Source: Hypholoma sublateritium FD-334 SS-4 (Eukaryota; Basidiomycota; Agaricomycetes; Agaricales; Strophariaceae). Taken from it: a stretch of DNA of 64,000 nt. Where the stretch lies: assembly GCA_000827495.1 (NCBI GenBank), contig KN817528.1, positions 186,001 through 250,000 of the forward strand. Reading direction: 5' to 3'. Under the pieces are notes generated by a model that was given only the letters and a program-made list of their open reading frames with translations, did not search any database and was not told the DNA's origin. Of the stretch, positions 40,759 through 52,190 are shown piece after piece; the stretch's first letter is position 1; the number at the start of each line of letters is the position of its first letter. The translations under genes were made by a program, and so were the position numbers.

Positions 40759-41235
40759 TCACAATTTACAGAACAATATAACAAACATGTACTGAACACA
40801 TCAGAATTCTCCTGCCCCTTTGCTGAATTGATTTTACCTTACTTGTATACATATGTAGTAAGGAAGAATAGGGAACGCTTGTTAATGCCGTGCTGCAGCC
40901 ATTCCGAATGATAGTGTCACTGCAGTTGCCTTGACGCTATCACGCAGCTATCATGTCAACACAAATGTTTATGGCCATGAAACGTGGGACTATTCAAGAT
41001 CTTGGCGGTCCCGGCGCGACGAGCGCTGGCCGTTCCTCACTGGCAGCTACCGCACATACACAGCATCGTCGCTCTGGCTATTAGCCTACCGCGCAGCATC
41101 TGACTCGTGTTTTCCCCTGAAACTACTTAAAGGCTGGGAAGAGTGTTTGTTCGTGCATTCGCACTCTATATTCCCAAACATTGACCTATCTCTTCACTCT
41201 GCAGATCCTGTTGTGATACGCCAGGATACGCTGCG
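40759..41235. other. Intergenic between NIS synthetase 2 and the C2 protein gene
   Basis: 477 bp holding the 3' flank of NIS synthetase 2 and the promoter of the C2 protein gene. A plus-strand frame at 40931-41317 overlaps the next start in another frame and has no family features. Nothing else seen. Confidence 0.5.
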
Positions 41236-43091
41236 ATGTCCAAAGCGACGCCGTCCAAATCACCTGCGATCGACCTTAACGACAAATACGACAAGGCGGA
41301 CTTACTTGGAACTCTAATCGTCGTCCTGCTTAAAGCTAGAAATCTGAACGACAAGCATTCTTTTCGAAAATCTGATGTATTTGCCCAGGCTATTTTGAAT
41401 GGTCCGTTAAACTTTGCGTTATCTTGCTTAAAATTCTTCTGTGATTAACTTTCTCGTGTTCATCAATAGGTACTCAGAAACGTACCCATGTTGACATAAA
41501 AGGAGGGCAACACCCTGAGTGGGATGGCGAAACCCGTTTCCCGATCTTGAAGAGCAACACAGAGAAGTTCAGGAAAATGGAAGTAGCATGCTATTCCATG
41601 GAACCGAGATCAGAAGATTTAATGGGCAAAGCTACTGTTGATATATCGGAGACCCTGCGGACGGGGGAGTTCGACGGTGAGCTCGTATACCTCTTTCAAT
41701 CGCCGATAATCTGACTTTTTCTAGACTGGGTACAGCTCGAGGTCGACGGCGTGCCGCGCGGAGAACTTTACCTCGAAATGACCTACTATGCCAGTTCCCC
41801 CGCTCCCGCCCCGGCAGTTCCGAACAAATTACTATTAGCAGTAGCGAATCAGAGCACAGGGCTCAACAGGCGCCCGTCTAAGCTCCCTGCGGCGGAACGC
41901 CTCTCACGCCCACAACAACATCATAACCAGCCCACCAATCAAGCACCTACTCAGCAGAGCCGACCTCAGGAGTATTCGCGCCCGACCCATTCTTCTCGCC
42001 TAAGCGAAGGACATCATATCCATGTTCACGATGATACCCCTGTAATGCCCGGAAGCTACCCGTATACCCCGGACAACAGAGCCGCTCACGGATTTTCTAC
42101 TAATGAAACGAAAGAAATACCCCATGAAGTGTCTAGATTAAGACCAGGAGCACAAGGGGCTCATCAGCAGCCACCAGCCGCTGCAGCTTTGCCGACTATC
42201 CTGCGGCCGGGAGTAGGAGGTGCTAGCTCATCGGCTACGCCAATTCCGCGGCCACCGAACGGGCAAAGCCATGCGCGACAATCCTCGGATTCGTATCTAC
42301 ACACACCTAGCCAGGCATCACCTCCCAGCCACAATCCGTATCTCGGAGGCGGCGGAAGCTCCAGTGCCAGTAGTTCTCAGTCCTCGTCTCCCCCTCGTAA
42401 CCCATATATGTCCAGCTACACAGCCCCTTCCAATCCTTATATTGGCACAGGAACACCCTTGGAAAACCAAAGACAAAATACCATAGTTCCTCCTAGCGGC
42501 GCGGGTTCCGCCGCTACTCCTGCAAACGCTCAAAGTTCATACTCTGGGTATCGACTTGGCGCACAATCGCGGGCAGACGCGCCTCCCCTCTGGCAGCAAA
42601 GCAATTCCTCCCAACCTCTGTCGAACAACTCCTTTGCTTTCCCGACACCCTCTGTGACCCCCGCTTATATCGATAACACAGGGCCGGTATATAACCGACG
42701 ACCTTCAGGCCCTTCCGCCCCACAGAGTATGCACAACGGCTACGAGTCGCGTCATGCTCCTATCGGGGATGATCGCGATTTTGAGCCCCACCTTCAAACG
42801 CGGTATCAATCACCGCTCCCTCTGCCACCTCGCTCGGAACAGTCACCAGCAGCAGTAGCACATGCACACAATCCTACCCATACAATTCAAGCGAGTCCGA
42901 TTTACACCAAGACACCAACACCACCTCCAAAAACGCCTACCCCCGCTTTGGATCAATCGCGTCTGAAAGCTCTCCGGCTGGCCGAGGAAGATGCAGCCAG
43001 GCGGCGTGAACAAGAGCTTCAAGATTTAGAATTGGCTATGCAGTTGGATAGGGAACTTAATCTTGCGGAAGAAAGGGCGGCAGGGCGGTAG
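41236..43091 (+). CDS. C2-domain protein with Pro-rich tail, Fic1/Inn1-like
   Basis: Likely cytokinesis ingression protein at the division septum. The N-terminal C2 domain is spread over three exons: LGTLIVVLLKARNLNDKHSFRKSDVF, then QKRTHVDIKGGQHPEWDGE, and DWVQLEVDGVPRGELYLEMTY. C2 domains of this group mostly bind lipid or protein, and the full set of Ca2+-binding Asp is not evident. A roughly 350-residue Ser/Pro/Gln-rich disordered region with many PxxP motifs, as used by SH3 partners such as Cdc15 and Cyk3, leads to a C-terminal charged coiled coil rich in Arg, Glu and Leu. Start ATG 41236; stop at 43091; two introns. The Fic1/Inn1 assignment rests on architecture. Confidence 0.85.
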
Positions 43092-44059
43092 ATACTTGCT
43101 GAAGCTTACTTCCAGTGTACAAGCGATTCCCTCCTTCTCTAGCTGAGGGCTAATTGTCTCCAGATCTATTATTATTATCGTCTGCAATCGGACACTACTA
43201 CCTAGTCGCGGCCTTTCTATAATAGATGTATTTACACCTATAATTGTCTGTTCATCGTCCGCGGTGTGTATAAGGATGAGACATAACATATATGTCGCCC
43301 CACGGTTTATAAGTACCCATCATATATTGATTCAAAATGTACTAAGTAGAACTGAAGTTTTGCGCACAGTTCTACTAAGTAATGTTTGTACTGAAGATAC
43401 ACACTCGTAGACAGCGGACACTCCGATTTAGATTGAATGACACTAAAAATACAACTCACATAAATAGCACTGGAGCTTAGCAGATTTAGAGGGGGAAGCG
43501 TATACGGCTGGGTACAACAGGTGTCTCCGACGCCAAAAACATACTCATTGTAGAAAATTGGTTGAAAATAAGGTTTATTGAGAGCACACGGTTTCCATTG
43601 TAATTTTTGTTTCCCTTTACGGTGAGCTTCATACCAAATTGGGCGGGCACTTGAACGGTAGGAACTAGATACATATCGTGGGAATATCGGCTTGTTTCCT
43701 TGCTCCGTTCAACCACCTGCGGCATGCGCCAGCACTTCGGCGCGTTCTGCTTTGCCTCGTGCTGAAGAGTTTGTTGAAAGAGACACGCTGGCATATCTGG
43801 TTGGAAGCTGTGAGACACGCGGTCGTCGAACTTCAAGGCTATGTACAAGGTGGCATGAAACTGCGTTACGCTACCGGAACGCGTCTGCCTCATGTATGGA
43901 CCAAAGCCGATAGGTTCCATAAATGGATTGTCCAACATTGTCCGGGCCAGAGGCGCTTCAAACGTCATTAAGAACCACTTCTCCACCTCAACACCCACCT
44001 CACTGTGTTCCTTGTCGATATTCTCCAGCGATCCTCCTTCAAGGCTGCATCCAAGTTTA
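43092..44059. other. Intergenic before the GH5 gene
   Basis: Contains the 3' flank of the C2 protein gene, a minus-strand 196-codon frame (listed separately) and the presumed GH5 promoter. No repeats or RNA genes seen. Confidence 0.45.
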
Positions 44060-44076
44060 ATGCAGAGTCGACTCAC
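43486..44076 (-). CDS. Hypothetical protein, 196 residues, single exon
   Basis: An uninterrupted frame from ATG 44076 (MSRLCIKLGCSLEGG) to a stop at 43486. The composition is ordinary for a soluble protein, with no signal peptide, membrane helix or known motif. It overlaps the first 17 bp of the GH5 coding sequence on the other strand, which argues against it. Its length, unusual for this AT-balanced region, argues for it. No function can be assigned. Confidence 0.3.
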   Translation of the reverse strand: MSRLCIKLGCSLEGGSLENIDKEHSEVGVEVEKWFLMTFEAPLARTMLDNPFMEPIGFGPYMRQTRSGSVTQFHATLYIALKFDDRVSHSFQPDMPACLFQQTLQHEAKQNAPKCWRMPQVVERSKETSRYSHDMYLVPTVQVPAQFGMKLTVKGNKNYNGNRVLSINLIFNQFSTMSMFLASETPVVPSRIRFPL

Positions 44077-46254
44077 AATAGCCTTTCTGATCTTGTCCTT
44101 TCAGGCGACCCTGTTTCGGTGCGTAGCCGAGGCCAAAAATCAGCAATGCCGTCTCCAGGCTCGTCATAACCAGCAAGTCATCACGAAGCCACCAACGGAA
44201 TCTGGAACGACTACCATAGCGTCAGGCAGTACCAGCTCTGGCGCAACAAGACCGACGGTCTCTTCAAGTTCAGCCTCTACGGCGATCCCAACCCTTGCTC
44301 CATTTGACTACACAAATGAGAAAATTCGCGGAGTTAACCTGTGGGTTTCTTGATTTGTATTAGGATTGGATGGCTCATGCGATGTTGTTTTTCTAGAGGT
44401 GGTTGGCTTGTTCTAGAGGTGCATAAATACCACTCATAGATTAATTGGTTCTCAACCAATCCTCCCTGCGTTAACAGCCCTGGATAACCCCCAGTGTATT
44501 CGAAAGTACAGGAAACGTCAACATCGTAGATGAGTTCACCCTCGGTCAATTGCTAGACCAAAAAATAGCACTCTCGATTTTGACGAACCATTGGGAGACG
44601 GTGTGTACACCTTTTCTGTTTGATCTACATGGTTCTATAATCTGCTTCTCACATCAAGTGGATTACGGAGGATGACTTCGCTCAGATCAGCGCTGCAGGC
44701 CTAAATCATGTCAGGTCGGTACTCAACCTTATTTTACATCTAACGACCGATTCTTATTTTATATTTTACATATAGAATACCAATCGGTTATTGGTCCATC
44801 CCTCTTACATCAGCGGACACTAACACTTCCACCTCTACGTCCCCATACACCACTGGGGCATGGCCATATCTGCTGCAAGCCCTGACCTGGGCACAGAAAC
44901 ACAACATATATGTCATTCTCGACCTGCACGGCGCTCCTGGGTCGCAGAACGGGTACGACAATTCGGGGCAGCGAACGAGTAACCCAGTCTGGGCCGTCAA
45001 TGCCGACAACATAACGCGCACGGTCGACACCCTTCGATTTCTTGCGGAAAACGTCGGGAACCAAGTGTCGGTGATGGAGCTCTTAAATGAAGGAGCGGGG
45101 TTCCTCGGCAATAGCTGGGCGGCTGCGATCAGAAGCTATTTCACCAACGCTTACAGCGCTGTCCGAGGGGCGGCTGGCCAAGGCATCAAAGTCATGATTG
45201 GGGATGCGTTCTTAGGTGTCAGTGTAAGTGAAGCAAAATTCTTTTGGCTCGACCAATAGATTTACGACCGTGATTTTTTAGAGCTGGACAAATTTCCTGA
45301 CACCTCCGCAAGGGCAGGGCGTTATGATGGATTTCGTGAGCACCTTTGCACTGTTCGCTATTGTAAAGCTTCATATTATAATGCCTAATTTTGCAGCACG
45401 AGTACCAGATCTTCAGCGACCCCGAACTTGACAGATCGTTCGACGATCATATCAGCGTAAAGATTTATCTTCTGCTTCCCATATATCTTCTATAAATGAG
45501 TTGATCATTCCAGTTTGCTTGCACGTATACGCAAAGCTTGTCGTCCTTTGCCGATTCCAATCTTTGGACCGTGCTGGGGGAATGGTCGAACGCGGTTACC
45601 GACTGCGCGCTGTGGTTGAATGGCCGCGGGATCGGCGCGCGGTGGGACGGGACATATTTCCCCAGCGCAAGCTCCGTAGTCCATGGGACCTGCTCCAACT
45701 ACACAGGCAATTACACAGGCTGGACAAATGAGTATCTCACGTTCCTGCGACAGTAAGCTGCATTGAAATTTTGATTATCTCCCCCACTTTGCTCATGACG
45801 TCACATCTGCAGATACTGGGAGGTGCAAGTGGATGTCGGGGAGTCAGTTCAGGGCTGGGTGTTTTGGACATGGAAGGTATGTCGATCACTCTGTCTTCCG
45901 TTCGTGCGTCTTGTATTCGGAGCGTTTCTACATCCGTGGGCCCCATTCTGTCACCTGCCAGGCCCATTACGGCTGCGCATGTACCATTGGCAAATTGCAG
46001 ATGGTCAGGCCAGCGGTAAAAATACAGCGGCGAAATTGACGAAATCTACGGGATTCCTTCGCCGACAAAATCAATCCTGACTCGTCTCCCCTCACGAAAT
46101 CGCCCCGCGTGTCCCTACAACCTGGTTCTTCCCTTTAGCTAACGTGTCTTCGCAGGCTGAAAATGCAGATGAATGGAGTTACCAGCGTGGCCTCCTTGGC
46201 GGCTGGATCCCTCAGGACCCGACGGAGCGCATGTATCCTGGGATCTGCGCGTAG
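44060..46254 (+). CDS. Glycoside hydrolase family 5 exo-beta-1,3-glucanase, secreted
   Basis: Cell-wall glucanase of the Exg1 type (GH5_9). The N-terminus is a signal peptide (MQSRLTIAFLILSFQATLF) followed by a Ser/Thr/Pro linker. The catalytic domain begins with KIRGVNL joined through a 22-nt exon to GGWLVLE, then PWITPSVFE. It continues with [45 protein letters not shown] and VMELLNEGAGFLG, where Glu of LLNE is the acid/base. VLGEWSNAVTDC carries the nucleophile Glu, then VQGWVFWTWKAENADEWSYQRGL. It ends YPGICA with TAG at 46252. The usual LLNEP is LLNEG here. At least nine introns, one exon only 22 nt long. Confidence 0.93.
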
Positions 46255-47209
46255 CCCTGAATCCGGCTGCGGCGGATCCCGCGAAGCGCTCCGCGCCGGG
46301 CGCGAATCGCTTGGCGGCAGAAGCTCAACTGGGGGAAGGCAGGGGCCCGAAGGCGCGCATGTGGCACCCGGCGCTCATCAGGGGATCTTGACCGCTGGCG
46401 GGGGTGGTGCGCCTGTACGCTCCCATTTGGCAATAGCGTCCTTCCGAGTCCTGCGCGTCCGATTCGCGAGGCGCGCCAGCCGTGTGCTTGCTGAGCGTAG
46501 CGTACATGTACATGCCGTATTCCGCTGTCAGTATTTGCCGTTCGCATATGAGAAACGTGCCGCAGGGTCGACGACTGGAAGAGCAAGCAAGATGAAATTA
46601 AATGCTCAACATAAGCTCATTTTAGCGAGACGTCGCCGGAAAATGGGCTGTCTGCGGTTGCGCGAGACCTTGCGAAAAAACAGTGCCCGTCCGGGTAACT
46701 CTTGGGAACATCAGTGAGTAGTCGTAATTGTGCTCCGGACATAGAATCGTGTCGACGAAGACTGCGGACAGCTGGCTGCTAGCGCTTGATGTTATGCCAG
46801 TCATGGTATCCTATGTGTGTCCAAGGAGCATGCGGACGCCATCTTCTATGTGAGTTTCTTGATCCATGCTTGGCCAGCAAAGATCTGTTTCGGCATTTCG
46901 ACAGACACATTTAGATGGGCTGTGGAAGAAACATATACTGATAGGGGGAGTACAGATTAAATCCGACGCGCATGTCAGGGAACATACACAGCTGAGAAGC
47001 GTGCAGCGAATCATAGAGAGATAATTTGTGTACAGAGAATAGAAGGGCGATTATTTATGTACAGACAAATGAAATGGAAAAGATACTGATTAGTTTACAT
47101 ACAACAAATTTGGTGTGCTGATACCAAGAGACGAATCTGAGTGAGCATCTAAAAATCTTTCATGAGACCCAATCATGAGAAAAGATGTAACTGCCATTGT
47201 TTGAAAGGA
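46255..47209. other. GC-rich then AT-rich intergenic stretch
   Basis: 46.26-46.72 kb is distinctly GC-rich and open in several frames on both strands (plus 46163-46717, minus 46212-46586). None gives a recognisable product, and the plus frame runs over the real GH5 end in another phase. 46.8-47.2 kb is AT-rich and is the 3' flank of the Q-rich gene. Confidence 0.45.
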
Positions 47210-48459
47210 TCAATAGGGCTGAGGCCACCCCGGCAATCCCTGCAGAGCAGCGTTCGTAGCTTCTTTGACACGACGCTTCCCTGCCATATCGCTTGATTGC
47301 CGGTACCCCTCGAAAACTTCTTTCATCTGGAACGTCGACGCCGCAACGGAGTCTAATGAGCAGAAAGTTTAATCAATGCGAAAGACATATGTAAGTTGGG
47401 AATGCCGACGTGCCAAAGTTCTCTTCTGCTTCTTTCAACAGCTGTAAATCGAGTGATCAACAAATCGTTTCGCCAGCAAGAAAAGTCGGAATGGTGAATC
47501 AGGACGGTGAGCACGATCGACAACAGTAGCATGGACAGCGGAGCGCAAGATGCTGGAGGTCCCTCGGGTAGAAAGAAAGTACATACCTGTTGTATCCGGG
47601 AGCCTTCTTGCTGTATCTGGGCGACATAGTACTGCCCGTACGCCATGCCCGCCTGCATCTGCTGACTGAGCTCCCCAACGCGCCGCGACAGTTCGTTCTT
47701 CCGGCCTTCCCAAGACTGCATAAGCACCTCGAATGTGCCGATAAGCTGCTTCCACGCATACTGGTCCCAAGCCTCGATCTCCGTCTTGTGCGTGCGGATG
47801 TAGTCCTTTGGGTGCGGATTTCCAGTAGCAGACATGCCGTACGACGAGGCGGCGCCGCCAGACACGGACGACATCGTCGATCCCATGCTCGCCGTATGCA
47901 CGAGTCCCGGCTGTTGCTGGTTATAGCCGTTGTATCCCTGGTTCTGCGCCTGATTGCCGCCCCCGCCACCCAGCGCTTGTCCCAGGGATGAGTACGGATC
48001 AAACTGTGCGATGTAGCCCGGATTGTTCTGCAGTTGCTGCTGCACGGGGTGGTACGCCGTGGCGTTCTGCGGTTGCTGCTGCTGGCCCTGCAGATAGTAG
48101 TAGCTACTACCGCTCATATGGCCCGCGAGCTGCTGGCCGAACGAGCTCGAGGGCTGGAACGGCGCCGTTCCGCCCTGACTCGGATACGACTGCGGAGCGG
48201 GCGATAGGTACCCAGCGCCTGAGCCGCCCATCGTCATGCCCATCTGCTGCTGAGGTTGCCCATATCCCACCTGCTGCTGCTGCACGAGCTGCTGCTGTTC
48301 CGGATAGCCGCCGCCCGTCGCTGACCATGTCCCGTATTGCTGCTGCTGCTGCTGAGGCGGCGGAGAAGAGATGTCTGGGAATCGCGAGCTTGGATGTTCG
48401 CTCGATATGAACGGATTGTTGGTTAGAGGTGGGCTCGTCGTTCCATAGCCACTGTACAT
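47210..48459 (-). CDS. Q/G/P-rich protein of unknown function with conserved helical C-terminus
   Basis: The first two thirds are low-complexity, with runs of Gln, Gly, Ser, Pro and Tyr and several polyQ tracts coded by CAG/CAA. They are probably disordered or condensate-forming. The C-terminal third is different: HPKDYIRTHKTEIEAWDQYAW, then KQLIGTFEVLMQSWEGRKNEL and a heptad-like helix with SRRVGELSQQM. After two introns it ends with FQMKEVFEGYRQSSDMAGK and GLPGWPQPY (stop 47210-47212). I recall no named family; it resembles hypothetical proteins conserved in mushrooms. Start at ATG 48459 (MYSGYGTTSPP), because upstream codons to 48564 lack the pattern. Function not assigned. Confidence 0.75.
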
Positions 48460-48968
48460 CGAGACAAGAGAAGGGGAAGGATGTGGGGTAGAAGAGGAGA
48501 TGCCGCTGGCATGACTGCGTACGCGTAAATCAGCACATCCCGTTGAGGCCACTCTGGGGTACAATCACGTGTGGCTTAATTAAGGTCCTCACTATTACTT
48601 GGTGAGCTACAAGCGAGCTAATGATACTTGTACATTACAACAGCAGTTCTTTTTCGTTATACTATAAGAGGGTCGTCAAGTTCAGCGAGTCGATGGTGCA
48701 CCCGGTGGGGTGACTCCCAAGCAAATAACATGGGGAATGGCATACTGAGTCCGCGGCGGGCCGATCGCAAAATAGGGTTGCAGTAAATGATATCCATGGG
48801 TTATGAGATCGAAGATGGGATGGAGATAGGAAGGAATCAATGGACCTTGGCGCGATTATTCCGTGGCACGGGGATCAATCCTAGAAGTCCAAAAGTCAAG
48901 GCGTAAAAGGCAGAGACTGGCAGAGAGCAGAGGAGTTCGTAAAGCATGCCTTGGGTTACGAAAATCAA
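48460..48968. other. Intergenic, possibly including the last exon of the membrane protein gene
   Basis: Promoter of the Q-rich gene. At 48845-48920 the minus strand reads ALTFGLLGLIPVPRNNRAK in an open frame that looks like a last transmembrane exon of the neighbouring gene, but I could not find an acceptor in the right phase. Nothing else recognised. Confidence 0.35.
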
Positions 48969-49675
48969 TTACACACCTCCGATGGTGCTTCTCACGTAGC
49001 CAAGAGAAGACCATTGGCCGAGTGTACTCACCGCCAGAAGCCATCCAACGACAATGGACCCAGTCAACGCCTGGAGATTTTCTAGTCTCAACACAGATCT
49101 GTTAAGTGAAATAGAAATGAAGTTCGCACAGGTATCACTGATGATAGGATCCCAGATTCCCTCCACGTTTGATACTAGAGATCCTGGTAAGTCCTGGGCT
49201 GTACGCAACGCGATGATAACTCACATTAGGTTCTTCTCCTGTAACCCAAGGCATCAGAAGCACGTAAAGAAATAGGGTAACAGTGGTGAATCCCAGTCCT
49301 GAAGCACCAAGGCCAGCGAGCCTTTGAGTTAGGGTGAAACCATCGAGGGACATAGAGGGGTTTTGAATGCAGATTATTAGATACATGAGCAGTATCAGAC
49401 GTCGATGCATGTGAGACTGACCGTGCCCATGCTCCTCCATCACCACCCAGAATGTTGTAGAAGTCATTCAAAGTGCCCAGATAGTACGTGATCGCTGCTC
49501 CAGGAAGGACGAGTTTCAGTTGCCGCAGTGTATGCTCTGTCCAGGGAACATGTCTGATTGCCTGGGCCGCGGCCGCATCTGCGACGTGTTTTGATTTTGA
49601 CGCGGTTTTTGACCCCGAGGCGACCTGCGATGGGGGCGACCCTGTGGTATATGTGCTGGAAGCCGTATTCTGCAT
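48969..49675 (-). CDS. Small multi-pass membrane protein, unknown
   Basis: Start at ATG 49675 (MQNTASSTYTTGSPPSQVAS), a Ser/Ala-rich cytosolic lead. Helical segments follow: LRQLKLVLPGAAITYYLG, then after an intron GASGLGFTTVTLFLYVLLMPW. A small exon gives NYQTWRESGILSSVIP and the next ALTGSIVVGWLLA. A donor-like GTGAGT follows directly, so the frame running to the stop at 48969 may be intron and the true end may lie near 48850-48900. About 150-200 residues. Size and helix layout are compatible with an ER membrane subunit such as a GPI-anchor assembly factor, but no diagnostic motif is visible. Confidence 0.5.
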
Positions 49676-50188
49676 TGAGAAGTCGTTTACAGGATGTAGT
49701 GTGGGGATCGGAAGCGCGCAAATGTATCGGGTGGATGTAGTTTCTCTGGAGAAGGGAAATGAGCTCACCTTGGTCTTATCACATGCAAAAAGGCGCACCG
49801 ACACGTGCCCCGATCTGGTCAAGCGGTCTATATATAGAACATGAATTTATCCCTGCACTTTGGATGGACGACGAGTTTATATGTACCTGTTAGATTAGAC
49901 CTCGCAGCGGCGATTGTCATTTTCAGATATATCCACTGCTCATTTGTCACTGAAAAATTGCATACCACCAAATACATCACCCAATCACAACACGGATGTG
50001 CCACAAAAATCTGACAGTTCGCCATGAACGAAGCATTCACGGCACGTCCTTACAGTTGGTATCTGGTTTGGTAGAATCCATTGGTATTTTCATAGTACAT
50101 GATGCACATTCCTTGGTAGATAAGTATTAAATAGATCGGCACCATGCAATACAAGACAACCAGCAACTGAGGCATGGTGCTGGAGATT
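49676..50188. other. Intergenic between membrane protein gene and MDR reductase gene
   Basis: 513 bp. It should hold the promoter of the membrane protein gene and the 3' flank of the reductase gene. AT-rich, with no further gene or repeat seen. Confidence 0.5.
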
Positions 50189-51813
50189 TTACAATTTAGC
50201 CTGCGCGACTTTGGGCTCTTCGGAGACCTTGACCACCCTAGAAATTTTGTTAGCGCATTCACAACGCAAGACAAATGATCTGCACACAATTTTCCTGTAT
50301 TCCCCCCGCTGAAAAGCATAGGCAGAGATATCGGAGCCTGCTCAATTCCGCCTTCGACGATGTGAAATTTGCGCTTGATGGTGCCGCTGCTTAGACCCTT
50401 TGCAAGCTCCTTCCGGGCTGAAGCGTACTCGGACGCGTAATCAAATCTAGAGAAAATGTGGTTTGAGAAATAATAATGGTAAAACCATGTTTTCTACAGA
50501 CACAATGAATCCTTGGATCTTTGCGCGTTGCGAGATCAAATTCAAGTAGCGTTGTAGGCCCTTTGGCACAGCAGCATCTGCAAACAGAGACGCATTTTAG
50601 TCGGCTGAATGAGACACTGCTTCGAGGGAATCAATCTACTATAAGCCGATATGGCACCTATATATTACGCATTAGAGACGTTGACAGATGGTCGGAAAGT
50701 GCGAACATAAGTACCACAAAGAACAATCCTCGCGTCTTTGTTCAGTCGTGTGAGCATGAAATCCAACATGTCGCCTATTATAACACTCTGTTATGAGTAA
50801 TTTTCAAGAACCAGAATGGCGCGACCTCACCTCCAACGTTGTCGAAGTACACATCGAGGTACCCAATCTCCTTAATATCCTTGAAGAAGGTAGGGCTTTT
50901 GTAATTGAAGGCCCGGTCGACGCCGAGCTCGGATTGCAGCCACTTGCACTTGTCGTCGCTTCCTGCGATGGCATAGACTTTGGCGCCTGCAGCTTTCCCC
51001 AACTGACATGCAATCGAACCGACAGAGCCGGCGGCGCCTGAAACGACCAACTTCTCGCCGGCTTTGAGTTCGCCGATCTTTTTGAGTCCCTGTTATCGAA
51101 AAAAGCGCCTAAAATTCATAAGATATTATGCAAGAAGGAAATGAGCCGTACAAAATATGCCGTCAAGCCTGGAGAAGTCGCAAACGGCATTGTCAATACA
51201 AACGTAGATTACACGGAGTGTCAATGACGCACCTGAGCTTCCCAGCACACTCAGATAGTCAAGCGGCTTGACACCCGGGAGGATACTAAGAGTACCCTGT
51301 CAGCAACACCCCACTTGGCATCAGAGATCCGCACACACTCCAGTTTCTCGAGCGTCTTATCCGCCATGACAGCGTACTCCGTCATGCCTATTTACAGCCA
51401 TGACATTGGGAACGGTCAGCACCCAGAGGTGAAATCGGCGCACCCCATGGCCCGTATACATGGTCCCCCACTCTGAACTTGCTCCCCGGACCCGTCCTGA
51501 TGACCACACCCAAGCCGCCCGCGCGCATGACCTAGCATCCACCATTTGACATCAACATTCCGGCGCTTAACCCCTGCGACACTTGGATCCATACCTCTCC
51601 GATCTGGACGGGTGGAAGGTAGCTGCGGACATCGCGGATGTAGCCCCGCATTGCGGGGTCCAGGCTGAGCCATGTACATTGGACGAGCACTTGGTCTTTT
51701 CCAGGGGTCAAGGACGAGAAGGGCAAAACCTCGGTGCGGAAAGTGTTGGGTTCGATATCGCCGTCCGGCCGGGAGTTCAGTACGATCCGCTTGAATTGTG
51801 TGGGACGCGTCAT
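50189..51813 (-). CDS. NADP-dependent MDR-family double-bond reductase (PTGR1/leukotriene-B4-dehydrogenase-like)
   Basis: Zinc-independent medium-chain dehydrogenase/reductase that reduces activated C=C bonds of enals and enones, or oxidises the reverse. It starts MTRPTQFKRIVLNSRPDGDI. LSLDPAMRGYIRD is diagnostic for the PTGR branch. The cofactor fold shows GEKLVVSGAAGSVGSIACQLGKAAGAKVYAIAGSDDKC (AAGSVGS loop), then FDNVGGE, and the C-terminal part ends GGNTGKLVVKVSEEPKVAQAKL with TAA at 50189. No structural-zinc Cys cluster is present, as expected. About 345-350 residues and around nine introns. Natural substrate unknown. Confidence 0.9.
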
Positions 51814-52190
51814 GATGAGGCGGTAGAGAGAAATTGGTGGGGGTAGGGGTGCAGCACAAGTATCTGAAGGCGCATTTATAGGAAACCGTTGAAAGCCGGT
51901 CTACCGGCTCTGACATTACCGAGCCACGTTTAGCAACTCCAGCTGTCGACTTGCCCTGAAGAGAAGATCACAAAGAAATATGTAAATGCGAAGCTGAGAT
52001 ACTTAGAGCAAAAAGTAGATTATGTGGACCACAAGTATTTTAAAAATACAGCTGGGCATGTTCTACGACTATAATACAGCAATTGTGGTAAGCATCAATT
52101 GACGATAGTTGCAGAATGAGTTCCCGCTAAAAATCGTTATACATAAAACTAGGCCGGGAGCGTAATACGTCGCTGCAGTTTTAAACAGGG
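51814..52190. other. Intergenic between MDR reductase start and aquaporin 3' end
   Basis: 377 bp containing the reductase promoter and the aquaporin 3' flank. No additional feature seen. Confidence 0.5.

Noticed and set aside
46163..46717. Plus-strand 184-codon frame in GC-rich DNA after the GH5 gene
   Set aside because: Overlaps the last GH5 exon in another phase and is Arg/Gly/Ser-rich without motif; explained by GC bias.
47590..48410. Plus-strand frames of 133 and 140 codons opposite the Q-rich gene
   Set aside because: Antisense of CAG/CAA repeats and GC-rich sequence; no independent support.
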